64,000 nucleotides of DNA from an uncultured Faecalicatena sp. (GTDB lineage: Bacteria > Bacillota > Clostridia > Lachnospirales > Lachnospiraceae), in contig CABTYO010000004.1 in assembly GCA_902489075.1 (NCBI GenBank), positions 75,487-139,486 on the forward strand, written 5' to 3'. Within the stretch, counting starts at the first letter, position 1. Each line of letters opens with the position of its first letter. A program made the translations under genes and the position numbers. Of the stretch, positions 50,597 to 60,043 are shown piece by piece. Below the pieces are notes generated by a model that searched no databases, was not told the DNA's origin, and was given only the letters and a program-made list of their open reading frames with translations.

Positions 50597-51670
50597 CTAT
50601 TCAAAATCCTCAATTCTCCATTCATCATACCATCTGATTTTTGGAACATTGTCCTCAAAAACAATCGGCAGCCATACATAATCTGCCATAGACGTATTCT
50701 CCGGGCCGGACATCCCCTTTGCCTCATACATGGCGGCAAGCTTTTCTTCCCTTGAGTATTCCTCTCCAAACATGACTTTAAAGAGTCTTTCATATACTGA
50801 ATACTCCAATTCCATCATATCAGGCAGCCATCGGTCTGCAAGTGCAATATACAGATCCTTCTTGCCCGGAACTTTATATACGGATGAAATCTGGGAATGG
50901 AAGGAGGTATCACTTGGGTCATCTACATGGGGATTTCCCAGCACAGTGAATGGCCCGTGCCATGTGTCACCCACAGCTGCCTCGGAAGGATTGGGCAGAT
51001 ACCCTGTCGTCCCACTGGTGATCAGGTAATGTTTTCCCTTTCTCATGAAATGGGCTGTCGCCTCCCTTACATATGGCACACCCTCATGATGTGGAAAATG
51101 CGTGGTATAGTACCCTGTTACATCCGTATAGTCATCCGTCAGATCCGCACAGATTGTCTCACTGTGTACCCGTTCGAAATAGTAATATGCTTTCCCGTCA
51201 GAGGCTGATACCAGATCGAAGTCGCCCGCATTAAACGATAATGGACGCAGATCCTGCTTTACAATTGTGTAAGGCCCGGTAACCTGATCCGCCGTCAGAA
51301 TCGTAGATACCTGTGTTCCATTTTCCCGCATCACTTTTACCCAGCATACATACTTCTTTGTCTGCGCATTATACAGAATATGCGGACGGTCCATTTTCGC
51401 CGTCGGATGAAATGGAGAAGTAACATCCTTTTCATCCGGTGGAATGACATTTCCAAGATCTTTCCAGTTATAAAGATCCTCGGACTCATACATCCTCACA
51501 CCATAATGCCAGTTTCCATTTTCTCCATCTGTAAACTCCTTGTTTTCACCATACCAGTAATATTTATCCTCCACGCGGATAATAGAACCGCCATGTGCGT
51601 GTATTCTTTTTCCTTCTGTATCCAGCCATTCTTTTCCTGGATAGAAACGGTCATACTTTACAATACTCAT
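50597..51670 (-). CDS. GH43-like glycoside hydrolase
   Basis: A 357-residue five-bladed beta-propeller type protein with GH43-like motifs: GGSIIRVEDKYYWYGENKE near residue 25 (blade with catalytic base), MDRPHILYN in the middle, DFDLVSASDGKAYYYFER and a late Glu-containing VPYVREATAHFMRKGKHY. Sequence resembles a poorly characterised GH43 branch more than classical arabinosidases. ATG 51670 follows AAGGAGGG and overlaps the GH3 gene by 4 bp. There is no signal peptide. Activity could be on arabinose, xylose, galactose or related residues of the glycoside. Confidence 0.8.
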   Translation of the reverse strand: MSIVKYDRFYPGKEWLDTEGKRIHAHGGSIIRVEDKYYWYGENKEFTDGENGNWHYGVRMYESEDLYNWKDLGNVIPPDEKDVTSPFHPTAKMDRPHILYNAQTKKYVCWVKVMRENGTQVSTILTADQVTGPYTIVKQDLRPLSFNAGDFDLVSASDGKAYYYFERVHSETICADLTDDYTDVTGYYTTHFPHHEGVPYVREATAHFMRKGKHYLITSGTTGYLPNPSEAAVGDTWHGPFTVLGNPHVDDPSDTSFHSQISSVYKVPGKKDLYIALADRWLPDMMELEYSVYERLFKVMFGEEYSREEKLAAMYEAKGMSGPENTSMADYVWLPIVFEDNVPKIRWYDEWRIEDFE

Positions 51671-54174
51671 CTTTTTCTTTCCCTCCTTCTTGCCATAGCG
51701 CCTACTCTGTATGCGCATTCTTTCAGATCTTCCCTGGTAATCGGGTAAGGATGTTCCGGGTTGGAAAGTGCCTCCATCAGATCTGCATGGTCGCCAGCGC
51801 CTCCGGGCATCATAATATCATTTCCTGCCTTGATACTTCCTGACGCACAGGCATAGGGGTACTTATAGGTCTGTCCGGTTGGGATTCCCGGTGTCACCCA
51901 GTCGGACATGACAATTCCTTCGAATCCCCATTCCTGGCGGAGCACCTGTTTGATGATATCTGCTCGCTGTGATGTGTGTTCCCCATTCAGCAGATTGTAG
52001 GAGGTCATAACGGCATGCGGCTGTGCCTCCTGTACAGCAATCTGAAATCCCTTCATATAGATATCCCGAAGTGCCCGCTCACTGACAATGCTGTTAGAGT
52101 GGAAACGGTTCGTCTCCTGATTGTTGCATACAAAATGTTTAATCGTCACACCGCATCCCGTGTGCTTCTGCACGCCTCTTGTAATTGCCGCCGCCATCTT
52201 TCCACTGAGCAGAGGATCTTCTGAATAGTACTCAAAGTTTCTGCCACACAAAGCAGATCGATGTATATTCAGTGCAGGGGCAAGCCACAGGTGCACTTTG
52301 AATCTCTCCATCTCACTTCCCACCAGATCTGCACACGATTCACACAATTCTACATTCCAGCTCTGGGCCAGTGCCGTTCCTACTGGAATTGCAGAACAAT
52401 ACTGGTCATAAATCTTCCCGCTTCTGGGGGCTTCTTCTTTGTCTTTTCCAAATAGGGCAAGAACCTGCTCATCGATATAATCCAGAAATGCCGCAGGGAC
52501 TGTATCGCCTGCTGCATAGACGCCCTGATCATCTACACCATACTGACGGCTGAGGCGTAAACCTGCCGGACCGTCCGCCATGACAAGCGCAGGAATGCCC
52601 TGATCCTCATAACGCCTGGTCGTCTCCCCCGCAGAGCCTGCCACTGCACAGCCTGCATTGCCGATGACACTTTTACTGCCCTCTTCCCTGTAGCCGCCGA
52701 TGCAGAGATATGCAAGCTCACTGTCGCTCATCGCATCCAGCAGTTCCAAGAGTTCCTCATCCTTCTCTACACTGTCCTTCGTCAGCTCTGCTCTCTTTGC
52801 TTCCTTATCATCCTGCAGCTGACAGGAATCTGCCCTCAGAGTCAAAACGGGAATCTTATTCTCCCTGATTTTCTCATCAAGTGCGTCTTTTTCCCGCCTG
52901 CTCTTTAATACTTCCGGTTCCGGTTTCCAGTCTTCAAAATCAGGCTCACCGCCCACATGTGAAAGTCTGGAAACCACGATTTCCTCTGTCAGGCGGATCA
53001 CACCGCATACTTCTGTATTTCTACTGCTGTTCCCCACACGAAGCACATAGTTTCCTGCCTCCAGTATCTCTGCACTCTGCTCGGTATCAAAGTAGGACAG
53101 TTCTTCCATGGAAAAGGAAAGCACAGCATTTTTTGTCTCTCCCGGTTTCAATTCCCCGGTTTTCACAAATGCCGCCAACGTCTGGTAAGGCTGATCCAGT
53201 TTTCCCGAAGGGACAGATACATATAACTGGACGACCTCTTTTCCGGACGACGCTCCGGTGTTTTTTACTGTTACCTTCACCGTCACTTCCGTTTTATCCA
53301 GAAAAACTTTCGGTTCCTTTATAGTAAATGTCGTATATCCCAGTCCATATCCAAATGGAAAGAGCGGTTCCTGGTCTACGGTATCGAAATACCGATACCC
53401 TACATAAATGCCTTCCCTGTATCTCGTATCATCCTGCTCGCCGAAGTCACCCGGCAGTCTGTCATTCCCCTGACCAGTCCACGTGGAGGCAAGCTTTCCA
53501 GAAGGATAGGACTTCCCAAGAAGAACATCTGCAAAGGAATCGCCAATCGTCATCCCCGTCTGGGAAAGCAGCAGAATATTCTTTACCTCCATAACAGGAG
53601 ACAGGTCCACGACACCGCCTGTATTCAGGACAAGCAGAAACTTTTCATATTGCCCGGAAAGAGCCAGGATATCCCTCACTTCTGTTTCAGTCAAACGAAA
53701 GTCACCGCATCTATCCTCTCTGTCTGAACCTTCGCCACTGATACGTGCCAGCACGTAAATAGCGGTATCACCGTCTCCGTCCAGTGGCAGTTCATACTCC
53801 GGTTCCGGCATAACAGCGCCCATCCCCAGTAAAATGGCGGGTACTCCTTTTTCTTTTGCCGTCTCTTTGATTTTCTTTACGAAATTCTGATGTGCATTCT
53901 TCCGTACCTCTTCATAAGAATCCAGCCAGCTCCTCGTTGTGATTGTAAAACCTGCGTTCTCCAGCCCTTCTTCGATCGTCGTAAAATGCCTCACATTCAC
54001 ATCACCGGACCCGGTTCCACCCTTAATTGTATTTCTTGCCCCACTTCCGTACAGAGCAATCTTTCCCGGATTTTTCATTGGAAAACTCCCATCCGATTTC
54101 AGAAGCACCATACACTCCGGTGCGGCTTTCCTTAAAATGTCGATATGTTCCTTTTCGTATTGATGTAACTGCAT
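51667..54174 (-). CDS. GH3 glycosidase with swapped domain order
   Basis: The 835-residue GH3 protein is built in reverse of the usual order. The GH3_C alpha/beta sandwich comes first (IALYGSGARNTIKGGTGSGDV, about residues 45-230), then a fibronectin-III-like domain (PLFPFGYGLGYTTFTI onward), and last the TIM-barrel catalytic domain ending in KHFVCNNQ, HAVMTSYNLLNGEHTS and the nucleophile Asp in GIVMSDW near residue 757. This inverted layout is known from some ruminal and gut Firmicute beta-glucosidases. There is no signal peptide. ATG 54174 has GAGGAGG upstream. Likely activity: beta-glucosidase or beta-xylosidase. Confidence 0.9.
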   Translation of the reverse strand: MQLHQYEKEHIDILRKAAPECMVLLKSDGSFPMKNPGKIALYGSGARNTIKGGTGSGDVNVRHFTTIEEGLENAGFTITTRSWLDSYEEVRKNAHQNFVKKIKETAKEKGVPAILLGMGAVMPEPEYELPLDGDGDTAIYVLARISGEGSDREDRCGDFRLTETEVRDILALSGQYEKFLLVLNTGGVVDLSPVMEVKNILLLSQTGMTIGDSFADVLLGKSYPSGKLASTWTGQGNDRLPGDFGEQDDTRYREGIYVGYRYFDTVDQEPLFPFGYGLGYTTFTIKEPKVFLDKTEVTVKVTVKNTGASSGKEVVQLYVSVPSGKLDQPYQTLAAFVKTGELKPGETKNAVLSFSMEELSYFDTEQSAEILEAGNYVLRVGNSSRNTEVCGVIRLTEEIVVSRLSHVGGEPDFEDWKPEPEVLKSRREKDALDEKIRENKIPVLTLRADSCQLQDDKEAKRAELTKDSVEKDEELLELLDAMSDSELAYLCIGGYREEGSKSVIGNAGCAVAGSAGETTRRYEDQGIPALVMADGPAGLRLSRQYGVDDQGVYAAGDTVPAAFLDYIDEQVLALFGKDKEEAPRSGKIYDQYCSAIPVGTALAQSWNVELCESCADLVGSEMERFKVHLWLAPALNIHRSALCGRNFEYYSEDPLLSGKMAAAITRGVQKHTGCGVTIKHFVCNNQETNRFHSNSIVSERALRDIYMKGFQIAVQEAQPHAVMTSYNLLNGEHTSQRADIIKQVLRQEWGFEGIVMSDWVTPGIPTGQTYKYPYACASGSIKAGNDIMMPGGAGDHADLMEALSNPEHPYPITREDLKECAYRVGAMARRRERKR

Positions 54175-54211
54175 GCAGAACCTCCTCATCTTGTCTTACT
54201 GTTTACAGCTA

Positions 54212-55237
54212 TTACTTCTGATTTTTATGCTTCTGCAGGGCAGTATCTACCTCCGCAATCTTTTCCGCCGGGATCTGGATCATTTCCATAAGTTCTTTCA
54301 CGGTAAAGGAACTTATTGCTGCGATAAAACTTTCTGGATCTACATTTCGTTCCTTTGCAGTTGCCCTGATTGCTTCAAACAGCCCGGACACAATCTCCAG
54401 CACCTCTTCCTTTTGTTTCTTGATATGCCCTAAAGTACAACAGATGGAAAGGTATTCTTCACTATCTCCACACATAACAGCCGGGTACAGGGGTTCACTG
54501 ACTCCATTTTGTGTAAATCTTCCGAGCACTTCCTCCAGCCACTGGATGCTGTCCGCCACCCATCTTGGAAGACGTCTGCATACGGTATTTCCCACCAGAT
54601 GCTCCTCAGCAGTGGAAAATCCGTGATTGCCATAGGAGTAAATGCTGCTTTCAAATGTAATCTGATGTTCGGCCAGTGCCTCCATAAATCTGATTGCATT
54701 TCTCACCGGAACTATACTGTCATCCCTTGCAGCAACAATAAAACAAGGGGGCGTCTTTTCGCTGACATGCTCTGCCGGATATGGCATTCCCGGCTGGCAG
54801 GCATCCACGATTTCTTTTAAGATTGCAGGATAAACGAGCACTGCCGCCGCAGGACGGTTCTTTGCGACCGTAGCTGCACAGGCTGCCAGATGGCCGCCTG
54901 CAGAAAATCCGACTACCGCAATCTTATCTGCCTGAACATGCCATTCTTCTGCTCTCGCCTGAATCAGCTCCATTGCCTCTTCATAGTCATTCAGAGGATT
55001 CGGCCATCTGCCATATTCCTTCACCGTATAGCGCAGGATGAATGCCTGATAACCTGCTTTCAAATATGCCGTTGCAACCGGATCTGCCTCCCGGTCCGAG
55101 CACATCGTATATCCGCCGCCCGGCAGGACCAGCATGGCAGGGCGCTCCTGAAATCCGAATTCTCCTTCCACATCCTGCACATAAGCTGTTAATGAAACAT
55201 GACGCTCTTCATTTAAAACGATTTTTTCTACCTGCAT
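54212..55237 (-). CDS. Alpha/beta hydrolase, xylan-acetylesterase-like, with C-terminal helical extension
   Basis: A 341-residue hydrolase with HGGG-like LPGGGYTMCSDREAD, nucleophile elbow VGFSAGGHLAA (Ser about 125), Asp in AARDDSIVP and His in YGNHGFS. The core resembles BD-FAE/acetyl-xylan esterase-type enzymes (about 240-260 residues). Beyond it is an unusual helical tail of about 80 residues (GHIKKQKEEVLEIVSGLFEAI to the end) that is not part of the fold. There is no signal peptide. ATG 55237 has ATGGAGG upstream. Probably removes an acetyl or other small ester from the imported glycoside. Confidence 0.85.
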   Translation of the reverse strand: MQVEKIVLNEERHVSLTAYVQDVEGEFGFQERPAMLVLPGGGYTMCSDREADPVATAYLKAGYQAFILRYTVKEYGRWPNPLNDYEEAMELIQARAEEWHVQADKIAVVGFSAGGHLAACAATVAKNRPAAAVLVYPAILKEIVDACQPGMPYPAEHVSEKTPPCFIVAARDDSIVPVRNAIRFMEALAEHQITFESSIYSYGNHGFSTAEEHLVGNTVCRRLPRWVADSIQWLEEVLGRFTQNGVSEPLYPAVMCGDSEEYLSICCTLGHIKKQKEEVLEIVSGLFEAIRATAKERNVDPESFIAAISSFTVKELMEMIQIPAEKIAEVDTALQKHKNQK

Positions 55238-55335
55238 TGTATTTCCTCCATCATTTTACATCCCATATCTGGACATATTTTCTACCTGCTGTGTAACGTT
55301 CATGACCCGTCCACTGTAAGTTTAAGATTCCCTGG

Positions 55336-56334
55336 TTAATCTTCTTTTTGCTTTTCTTTCATCACCCGCTCCATAAATGCCAGCATGTGCTCAAAGCACT
55401 CTTTCGCATATTCATTACTCTTATATCTCTTCATGAATCCATGTTCCAGCTGATCAAGTTCCTGCCCTCTGAAATAGTACTCATACTCTGTCCCGTTCTT
55501 TTCCAGCGCTTCTGCCAGATCGTCTGCAGAGTCCTTGAACCAGATTTCCAGATTACTGCTGATAATAAAAGAAGGGATATATGTATCTTTGATCCAGTTT
55601 ACAGGGTCAATCAGAAGTTCGATTTCTTTCTTCTCCGATGGTCGATCCACTCCCACCCAGCATCCGAACATGGCATTCATGTTTTCCTCATAATGTCTGA
55701 CAGACAGCCCTGATTCATCAATCAAAAGGCCTGCAAGCTGCTCCTTCCTGATGGAAGGGGTGACCCCGGTTTTCTTAGCGTATTCCGGGTTTACAACCAT
55801 TGCCCCGTATATCTCTGACAGACAGGCCCCGGCACTTCCGCCGCCTAAGAATATATGATCCATATCCAGCCCGTACTCTTCCTGGTGTTCTGTCAGATAT
55901 GTAAGAATCTGGTCTACCTGCTTAAGCTGTACCGGGAACCGGTACTCTGGGGCCAGTGCATAGTTCGGAGAAATTACATTGTACCCACTTTTTGCTATGT
56001 CTGCACAGAAATCAACATCCCTTCCGACTCCTGCTGCCAGCGGATCCCCGGATACCTTATCTCCGAAAATCATTCCGCCGCCATGAATGTAGATCATGGT
56101 CGGACGCTTTTTGCCCTTCTCCCTGTCAGGATAAAAAATATCCAGATGGCTGTTCGGATATTCTTTTCCATAACAGATATCATTCACATAAATCACACCA
56201 TCTTCCCGCACATGCTCGCCCGGAGTGTTTCTCGGTTCAAAAGAATTCACCGGGACGCCGCCTAATGTCTTTTCAAATACCATTTTCTGAATCGGGATAC
56301 ATTTCAGATCCGATTCCAATACTTTTTCTGTCAT
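55336..56334 (-). CDS. Alpha/beta hydrolase (hormone-sensitive lipase-like)
   Basis: A 332-residue esterase with the oxyanion IYIHGGGMIFGDK motif and nucleophile elbow FLGGGSAGACLSEI. Asp and His are expected in FIISSNLEIWF and LEHGFMKRY, but the Asp of the family is not clearly in place, which adds some uncertainty. ATG 56334 (MTEKVLESD) has CAGGAGG upstream; the open frame to 56361 is not used. It is the third esterase-like gene of the operon. Confidence 0.82.
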   Translation of the reverse strand: MTEKVLESDLKCIPIQKMVFEKTLGGVPVNSFEPRNTPGEHVREDGVIYVNDICYGKEYPNSHLDIFYPDREKGKKRPTMIYIHGGGMIFGDKVSGDPLAAGVGRDVDFCADIAKSGYNVISPNYALAPEYRFPVQLKQVDQILTYLTEHQEEYGLDMDHIFLGGGSAGACLSEIYGAMVVNPEYAKKTGVTPSIRKEQLAGLLIDESGLSVRHYEENMNAMFGCWVGVDRPSEKKEIELLIDPVNWIKDTYIPSFIISSNLEIWFKDSADDLAEALEKNGTEYEYYFRGQELDQLEHGFMKRYKSNEYAKECFEHMLAFMERVMKEKQKED

Positions 56335-56382
56335 TGCATAATCCTCCTGTTTATTAGTCAACCTGTTTATCCGCTTATCTGT

Positions 56383-57243
56383 CTATCCGTTTATATCAAT
56401 TTTATCTTTACTGATTACAATCGATGCTTTCTTTTTTGTGGATCTGATTCCCTTCTGAAAACATCTTCTTGATTCTACGCCGGGTGCGTAGATGTCCTCC
56501 TTCTGAATCTTTCCATTCGCAAAATCAGGATCTTCTGCCACCGCAATATATTCATCTATTGCGCTCTTCGGAACAGGTTTCTTTTGGTGGGAAAGAATCA
56601 TCTGGTCAAATTCCATTCTTTTTGCCTTTTTTAAAGTATTTATATACACTGAAAGCTCTGTTGATTCCGGCAGATACAGCCAGGTATTCGGATTCATTGC
56701 ATCTCCAACAAGTAATACTCTTTTCTTCGCACAGAATAACCCGATACTTCCCGCTGTATGTCCCGGCAGCTCTACTACTTCCAGTTTAATTCCTCCCAGA
56801 TCGAACTGATCTCCCTCTTTAATGAAGGCAAAATTATCAAAAGTCTCTGCTGCATATGCCTCTTTATCCACATCTTTTGGAACACTCTTTGCCCAAAACA
56901 AAATCTTCTGCACTTTTCGATGCGTATCAATCGCATGTTTCCGAAAATCTGATGAACTATGCACTTCAAATACAGGCAGTTCCTTTTCATGAACATATAC
57001 CGGACCCTGAAACAGATAATTTCCTCCGGCATGATCATAATGACAGTGGGAATTGACTATATATAAGGGCAAGTCTGTAATCCCCCGGATCACTGGTGTG
57101 TAGTCCGTAAATCCATAGCCAGTGTCAAAAAGTAATGCATGTTCTTTTCCGACCACCAGCGTCATACCTACAAAAGAATTTGAAATTCTGTAGATATCAT
57201 CCATAACTTTGTCTACTTTATAGTATCTGCTGTTATCTCCCAT
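56383..57243 (-). CDS. Metallo-beta-lactamase-fold hydrolase
   Basis: The 286-residue protein has the MBL metal site: HCHYDHAGG (about residue 70), a later His in LPGHTAGSIG (about 160), GDAMN with a bridging Asp and the final His in MILSHQKKPVP. Members include lactonases, thioesterases and glyoxalase II. It is encoded between the rhamnosidase and the two alpha/beta hydrolases. Hydrolysis of a lactone or thioester arising during breakdown of the glycoside is possible; the substrate is not evident. ATG 57243 has GAAGGAAA upstream. Confidence 0.88.
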   Translation of the reverse strand: MGDNSRYYKVDKVMDDIYRISNSFVGMTLVVGKEHALLFDTGYGFTDYTPVIRGITDLPLYIVNSHCHYDHAGGNYLFQGPVYVHEKELPVFEVHSSSDFRKHAIDTHRKVQKILFWAKSVPKDVDKEAYAAETFDNFAFIKEGDQFDLGGIKLEVVELPGHTAGSIGLFCAKKRVLLVGDAMNPNTWLYLPESTELSVYINTLKKAKRMEFDQMILSHQKKPVPKSAIDEYIAVAEDPDFANGKIQKEDIYAPGVESRRCFQKGIRSTKKKASIVISKDKIDING

Positions 57244-57282
57244 TTTTTTCCTTCTTTCCCGTCAGATTATCATATACCTCTG

Positions 57283-60030
57283 CTATACTCCTGAAACAAA
57301 TTCATAATTTCCGCTTCCCAGTTCCATCTCTCTTCCATCCGGCAGTGTCACATGCGCCCTTGTATTCACCGGAATCGTAAAGCGGTATTCCCAGTTCTCT
57401 CCATCACGTTTCCACTCGGACTCAATCAACCCATACTGGCTCTCATATGTTGCTTTCGCGTGGGTCAGGCTTCCTCCCATCAACGGTTTCAGCTCAAATT
57501 CTTTGAATCCCGGATGTGCAAAATCAGCCCGTATTCCGGCTACATATCCGAACAGGAACTCGCAGACTGCGCCGTAACTGTAATGGTTATAAGATCCATC
57601 ATGCACATCCATACCGTCCCAGCCCTCCAGAATTGTTGTTGCGCCAAGCACTACCGCGTGGAGCCAGCTCGGATTTTCCGTCTGCTCCAGAATTCGGAAC
57701 GCGATTTCCGGGTATCCACAGTCCACTAACACAGGGAGTAAGAACGGGGTGGAAAGGAATCCTGTATTCAGCTTATAATCATTTGCCTCTATCTCCCTGA
57801 TCAGCTGATGGATCACCTTCTCCTTCTTTTCACCGGAACACAGATTCATGGCCAGTGCCCTGACATAAGCTGCCTGATGTCCCGGCTCGATTGTGCCGTC
57901 CTCATCGATCAGATAAGTCTCGTATACCTGCCGGATCTTCTCAGCAATTTTACGGTACTTTCCTGCATCCTCTTTATTTCCCAGGATTTCAGCCATGTGC
58001 GCCACATTTTCTGAGGAATGGCACATATAAGCGGTTGCCACCTTCGGCTTTCCTTCCTTCATCATACGTACAAAAACATCTGCCAGAGACACTGACTCCC
58101 CATCTTTTGGAGGTTCCTTTGGAATGGGCTCCTGCCACTCTCCGTAATGCATCCTTGTGTCATAGATGTAATCCGCATCCAATTCTCCATCTTCATTATA
58201 ATGATGATACTGGGGCTGATCCTCATACAGCGGATTATGGTCTTTGCCACAGGCAAGCATATAATCGACCCACTTTTTCGCTGTCTGGTACTGATTTTTC
58301 AGGATCTGGATATCCCCATAACAGAGGTAGATCATATAGGGAATCCACACCGCCGAGTCGCCCCAGCCGGCACAGTCCTCCCCGATACTTCCATTTCCGT
58401 CCGGTCCTGCCAGAGCACTTAAAGGATTGGTCTTTTTCATTTGTTCCAGTTCTACTGGATTATGGGCACTACTGGTAGATGGAAATGTGATCCCTACTTT
58501 TCCGCTGCCATACTGCTCAATGGTCTGGTCTTTCAGCCATTTCTCGTAGAACGCATACACATCCATAAAGTCTGCTGCTGTCCTCACATAGATCTGGTTG
58601 TCCCCTGTCCAGGCGTTGCGCTCTCTGGTCGGGCAGTCTACCGGAACATCCAGGAAGTTGCCTTTCTGGCTCCAGCGGCTGTTCTCCACCAGCTTGTTGA
58701 TCAGTGTATGGGAACACTGGAAATTTCCTGTCCCGGGCATATCAGAATACACTGCAGCCGCCACAAAATCGCCTGGTTCTAACGCCCTGTCATAACCTTC
58801 CAGGCACACATACCGGAAACCAAACACGGAGAACAGTGGACAGTATTCCTCGAGCTCTGCGCCCTTACATACATAAGTGACTTCCTGAAATGCATCCACT
58901 TTAATGCTTGTCTGCTTGATATTTGCCTGTGTAAAACAGCCGTCTTTGATATCCTCGCCATGAATCAGACGGATGGTCTGTCCCGGCTTTGTATCACGCA
59001 GCTTCATGCGCACATATCCGGCAATATTCTGTCCAAAGTCCAGAATCCGTTTCCCATTCTTATCCGTAAATTCTTCCGGCAGAAATTCTTCTTTTTCATG
59101 GACTGGAACGCCTCTGCATGGGATGAGTTCTGCATCGGTATGCTCCGTAGCCAGATGAACACATTCCCAGCCGCTGTCATCAAATCCGGCAATTTTCCAT
59201 CCTTCTGGTTCCAGACGTGCGTCATAGATATCTCCCATCATCATATCGGAGGCAGTCAGTGCCCCAGTGCTGTGCCGAAAGGATTCATCCGTTGCAATGA
59301 TCTCTTTCGTGCCATCTGCATAGGTCAGCTCGATCTGTCCGAAGTAGTGCAGCTTGTAGCCGAAGTTATTCTTTACGGTGCCTCCGGTGGTTCCTCTCCA
59401 CCATCCGTCGCCCAATATGACTGCCCAGCAGTTGATTCCTTCGCTCAGGGTGTCAGTGATATCTGCGATCTGATACTGGATCCTGTGGTAATAACTGGTC
59501 AGCCCCGGCTTGAACTTTTCCTCTGTGGGACAGACCCCGTTCATCCAGCACTCATACAGACCATGGGCCGTCTGATAGATTCTGGCTTTCACAAGTCCTG
59601 GCCCGACCTTAAATTCCTTCCGAAGATACGGTGCCGGTTTCTTTGCTTCCGGGTCCACCTCTGTCTCCGGTTCGATCCATTTCGCTTTCCAGTCGTTTAT
59701 CTTAAGAAGCCCCATTTCAAAAAAGGCAGACTGGCTCTTCGCCTCTTCTGCCTGCCCTGTTTCATCCACCGCAGTGACCTGGACACTCCAGGTCACACAC
59801 TGGCGGCTTTTCAGCTCCTCTCCTTCATACCGGATCCGCAGGTTTTCTTCTGACTCTACAACACCACTGTCCCAGATAATCTCCCCATCTGCATCCGCCA
59901 GAATGCGATAGCTCTTCTGGAAGACACCCTGTCTGTCGCTTGCAAGCTTCCATGAAAATCTGGGATGGGGCGCATCCACACCGACCGGGTCTGTTAAATA
60001 TTCTGCTCTCAAATCATATACTTTCAGCAT
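57283..60030 (-). CDS. GH78 alpha-L-rhamnosidase, cytoplasmic
   Basis: The 915-residue enzyme has the GH78 layout. An N-terminal beta domain (RAEYLTDPVGVDAPHPRFSW) and rhamnosidase N domain (WKAKWIEPE... GLYECWMNG) are followed by an (alpha/alpha)6 catalytic barrel with the acid-motif DCPTRERNAWTGDNQ near residue 465 and substrate-site WEGWDG-like ILEGWDGMD, and a C-terminal beta domain. The motif has one residue fewer than the RDER form, a variant seen in many gut enzymes. There is no signal peptide. It releases terminal rhamnose from imported glycosides (flavonoid rutinosides, saponins or similar). ATG 60030 has TAGGAG upstream. Confidence 0.93.
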   Translation of the reverse strand: MLKVYDLRAEYLTDPVGVDAPHPRFSWKLASDRQGVFQKSYRILADADGEIIWDSGVVESEENLRIRYEGEELKSRQCVTWSVQVTAVDETGQAEEAKSQSAFFEMGLLKINDWKAKWIEPETEVDPEAKKPAPYLRKEFKVGPGLVKARIYQTAHGLYECWMNGVCPTEEKFKPGLTSYYHRIQYQIADITDTLSEGINCWAVILGDGWWRGTTGGTVKNNFGYKLHYFGQIELTYADGTKEIIATDESFRHSTGALTASDMMMGDIYDARLEPEGWKIAGFDDSGWECVHLATEHTDAELIPCRGVPVHEKEEFLPEEFTDKNGKRILDFGQNIAGYVRMKLRDTKPGQTIRLIHGEDIKDGCFTQANIKQTSIKVDAFQEVTYVCKGAELEEYCPLFSVFGFRYVCLEGYDRALEPGDFVAAAVYSDMPGTGNFQCSHTLINKLVENSRWSQKGNFLDVPVDCPTRERNAWTGDNQIYVRTAADFMDVYAFYEKWLKDQTIEQYGSGKVGITFPSTSSAHNPVELEQMKKTNPLSALAGPDGNGSIGEDCAGWGDSAVWIPYMIYLCYGDIQILKNQYQTAKKWVDYMLACGKDHNPLYEDQPQYHHYNEDGELDADYIYDTRMHYGEWQEPIPKEPPKDGESVSLADVFVRMMKEGKPKVATAYMCHSSENVAHMAEILGNKEDAGKYRKIAEKIRQVYETYLIDEDGTIEPGHQAAYVRALAMNLCSGEKKEKVIHQLIREIEANDYKLNTGFLSTPFLLPVLVDCGYPEIAFRILEQTENPSWLHAVVLGATTILEGWDGMDVHDGSYNHYSYGAVCEFLFGYVAGIRADFAHPGFKEFELKPLMGGSLTHAKATYESQYGLIESEWKRDGENWEYRFTIPVNTRAHVTLPDGREMELGSGNYEFVSGV

Positions 60031-60043
60031 ACTTATCTATCTC

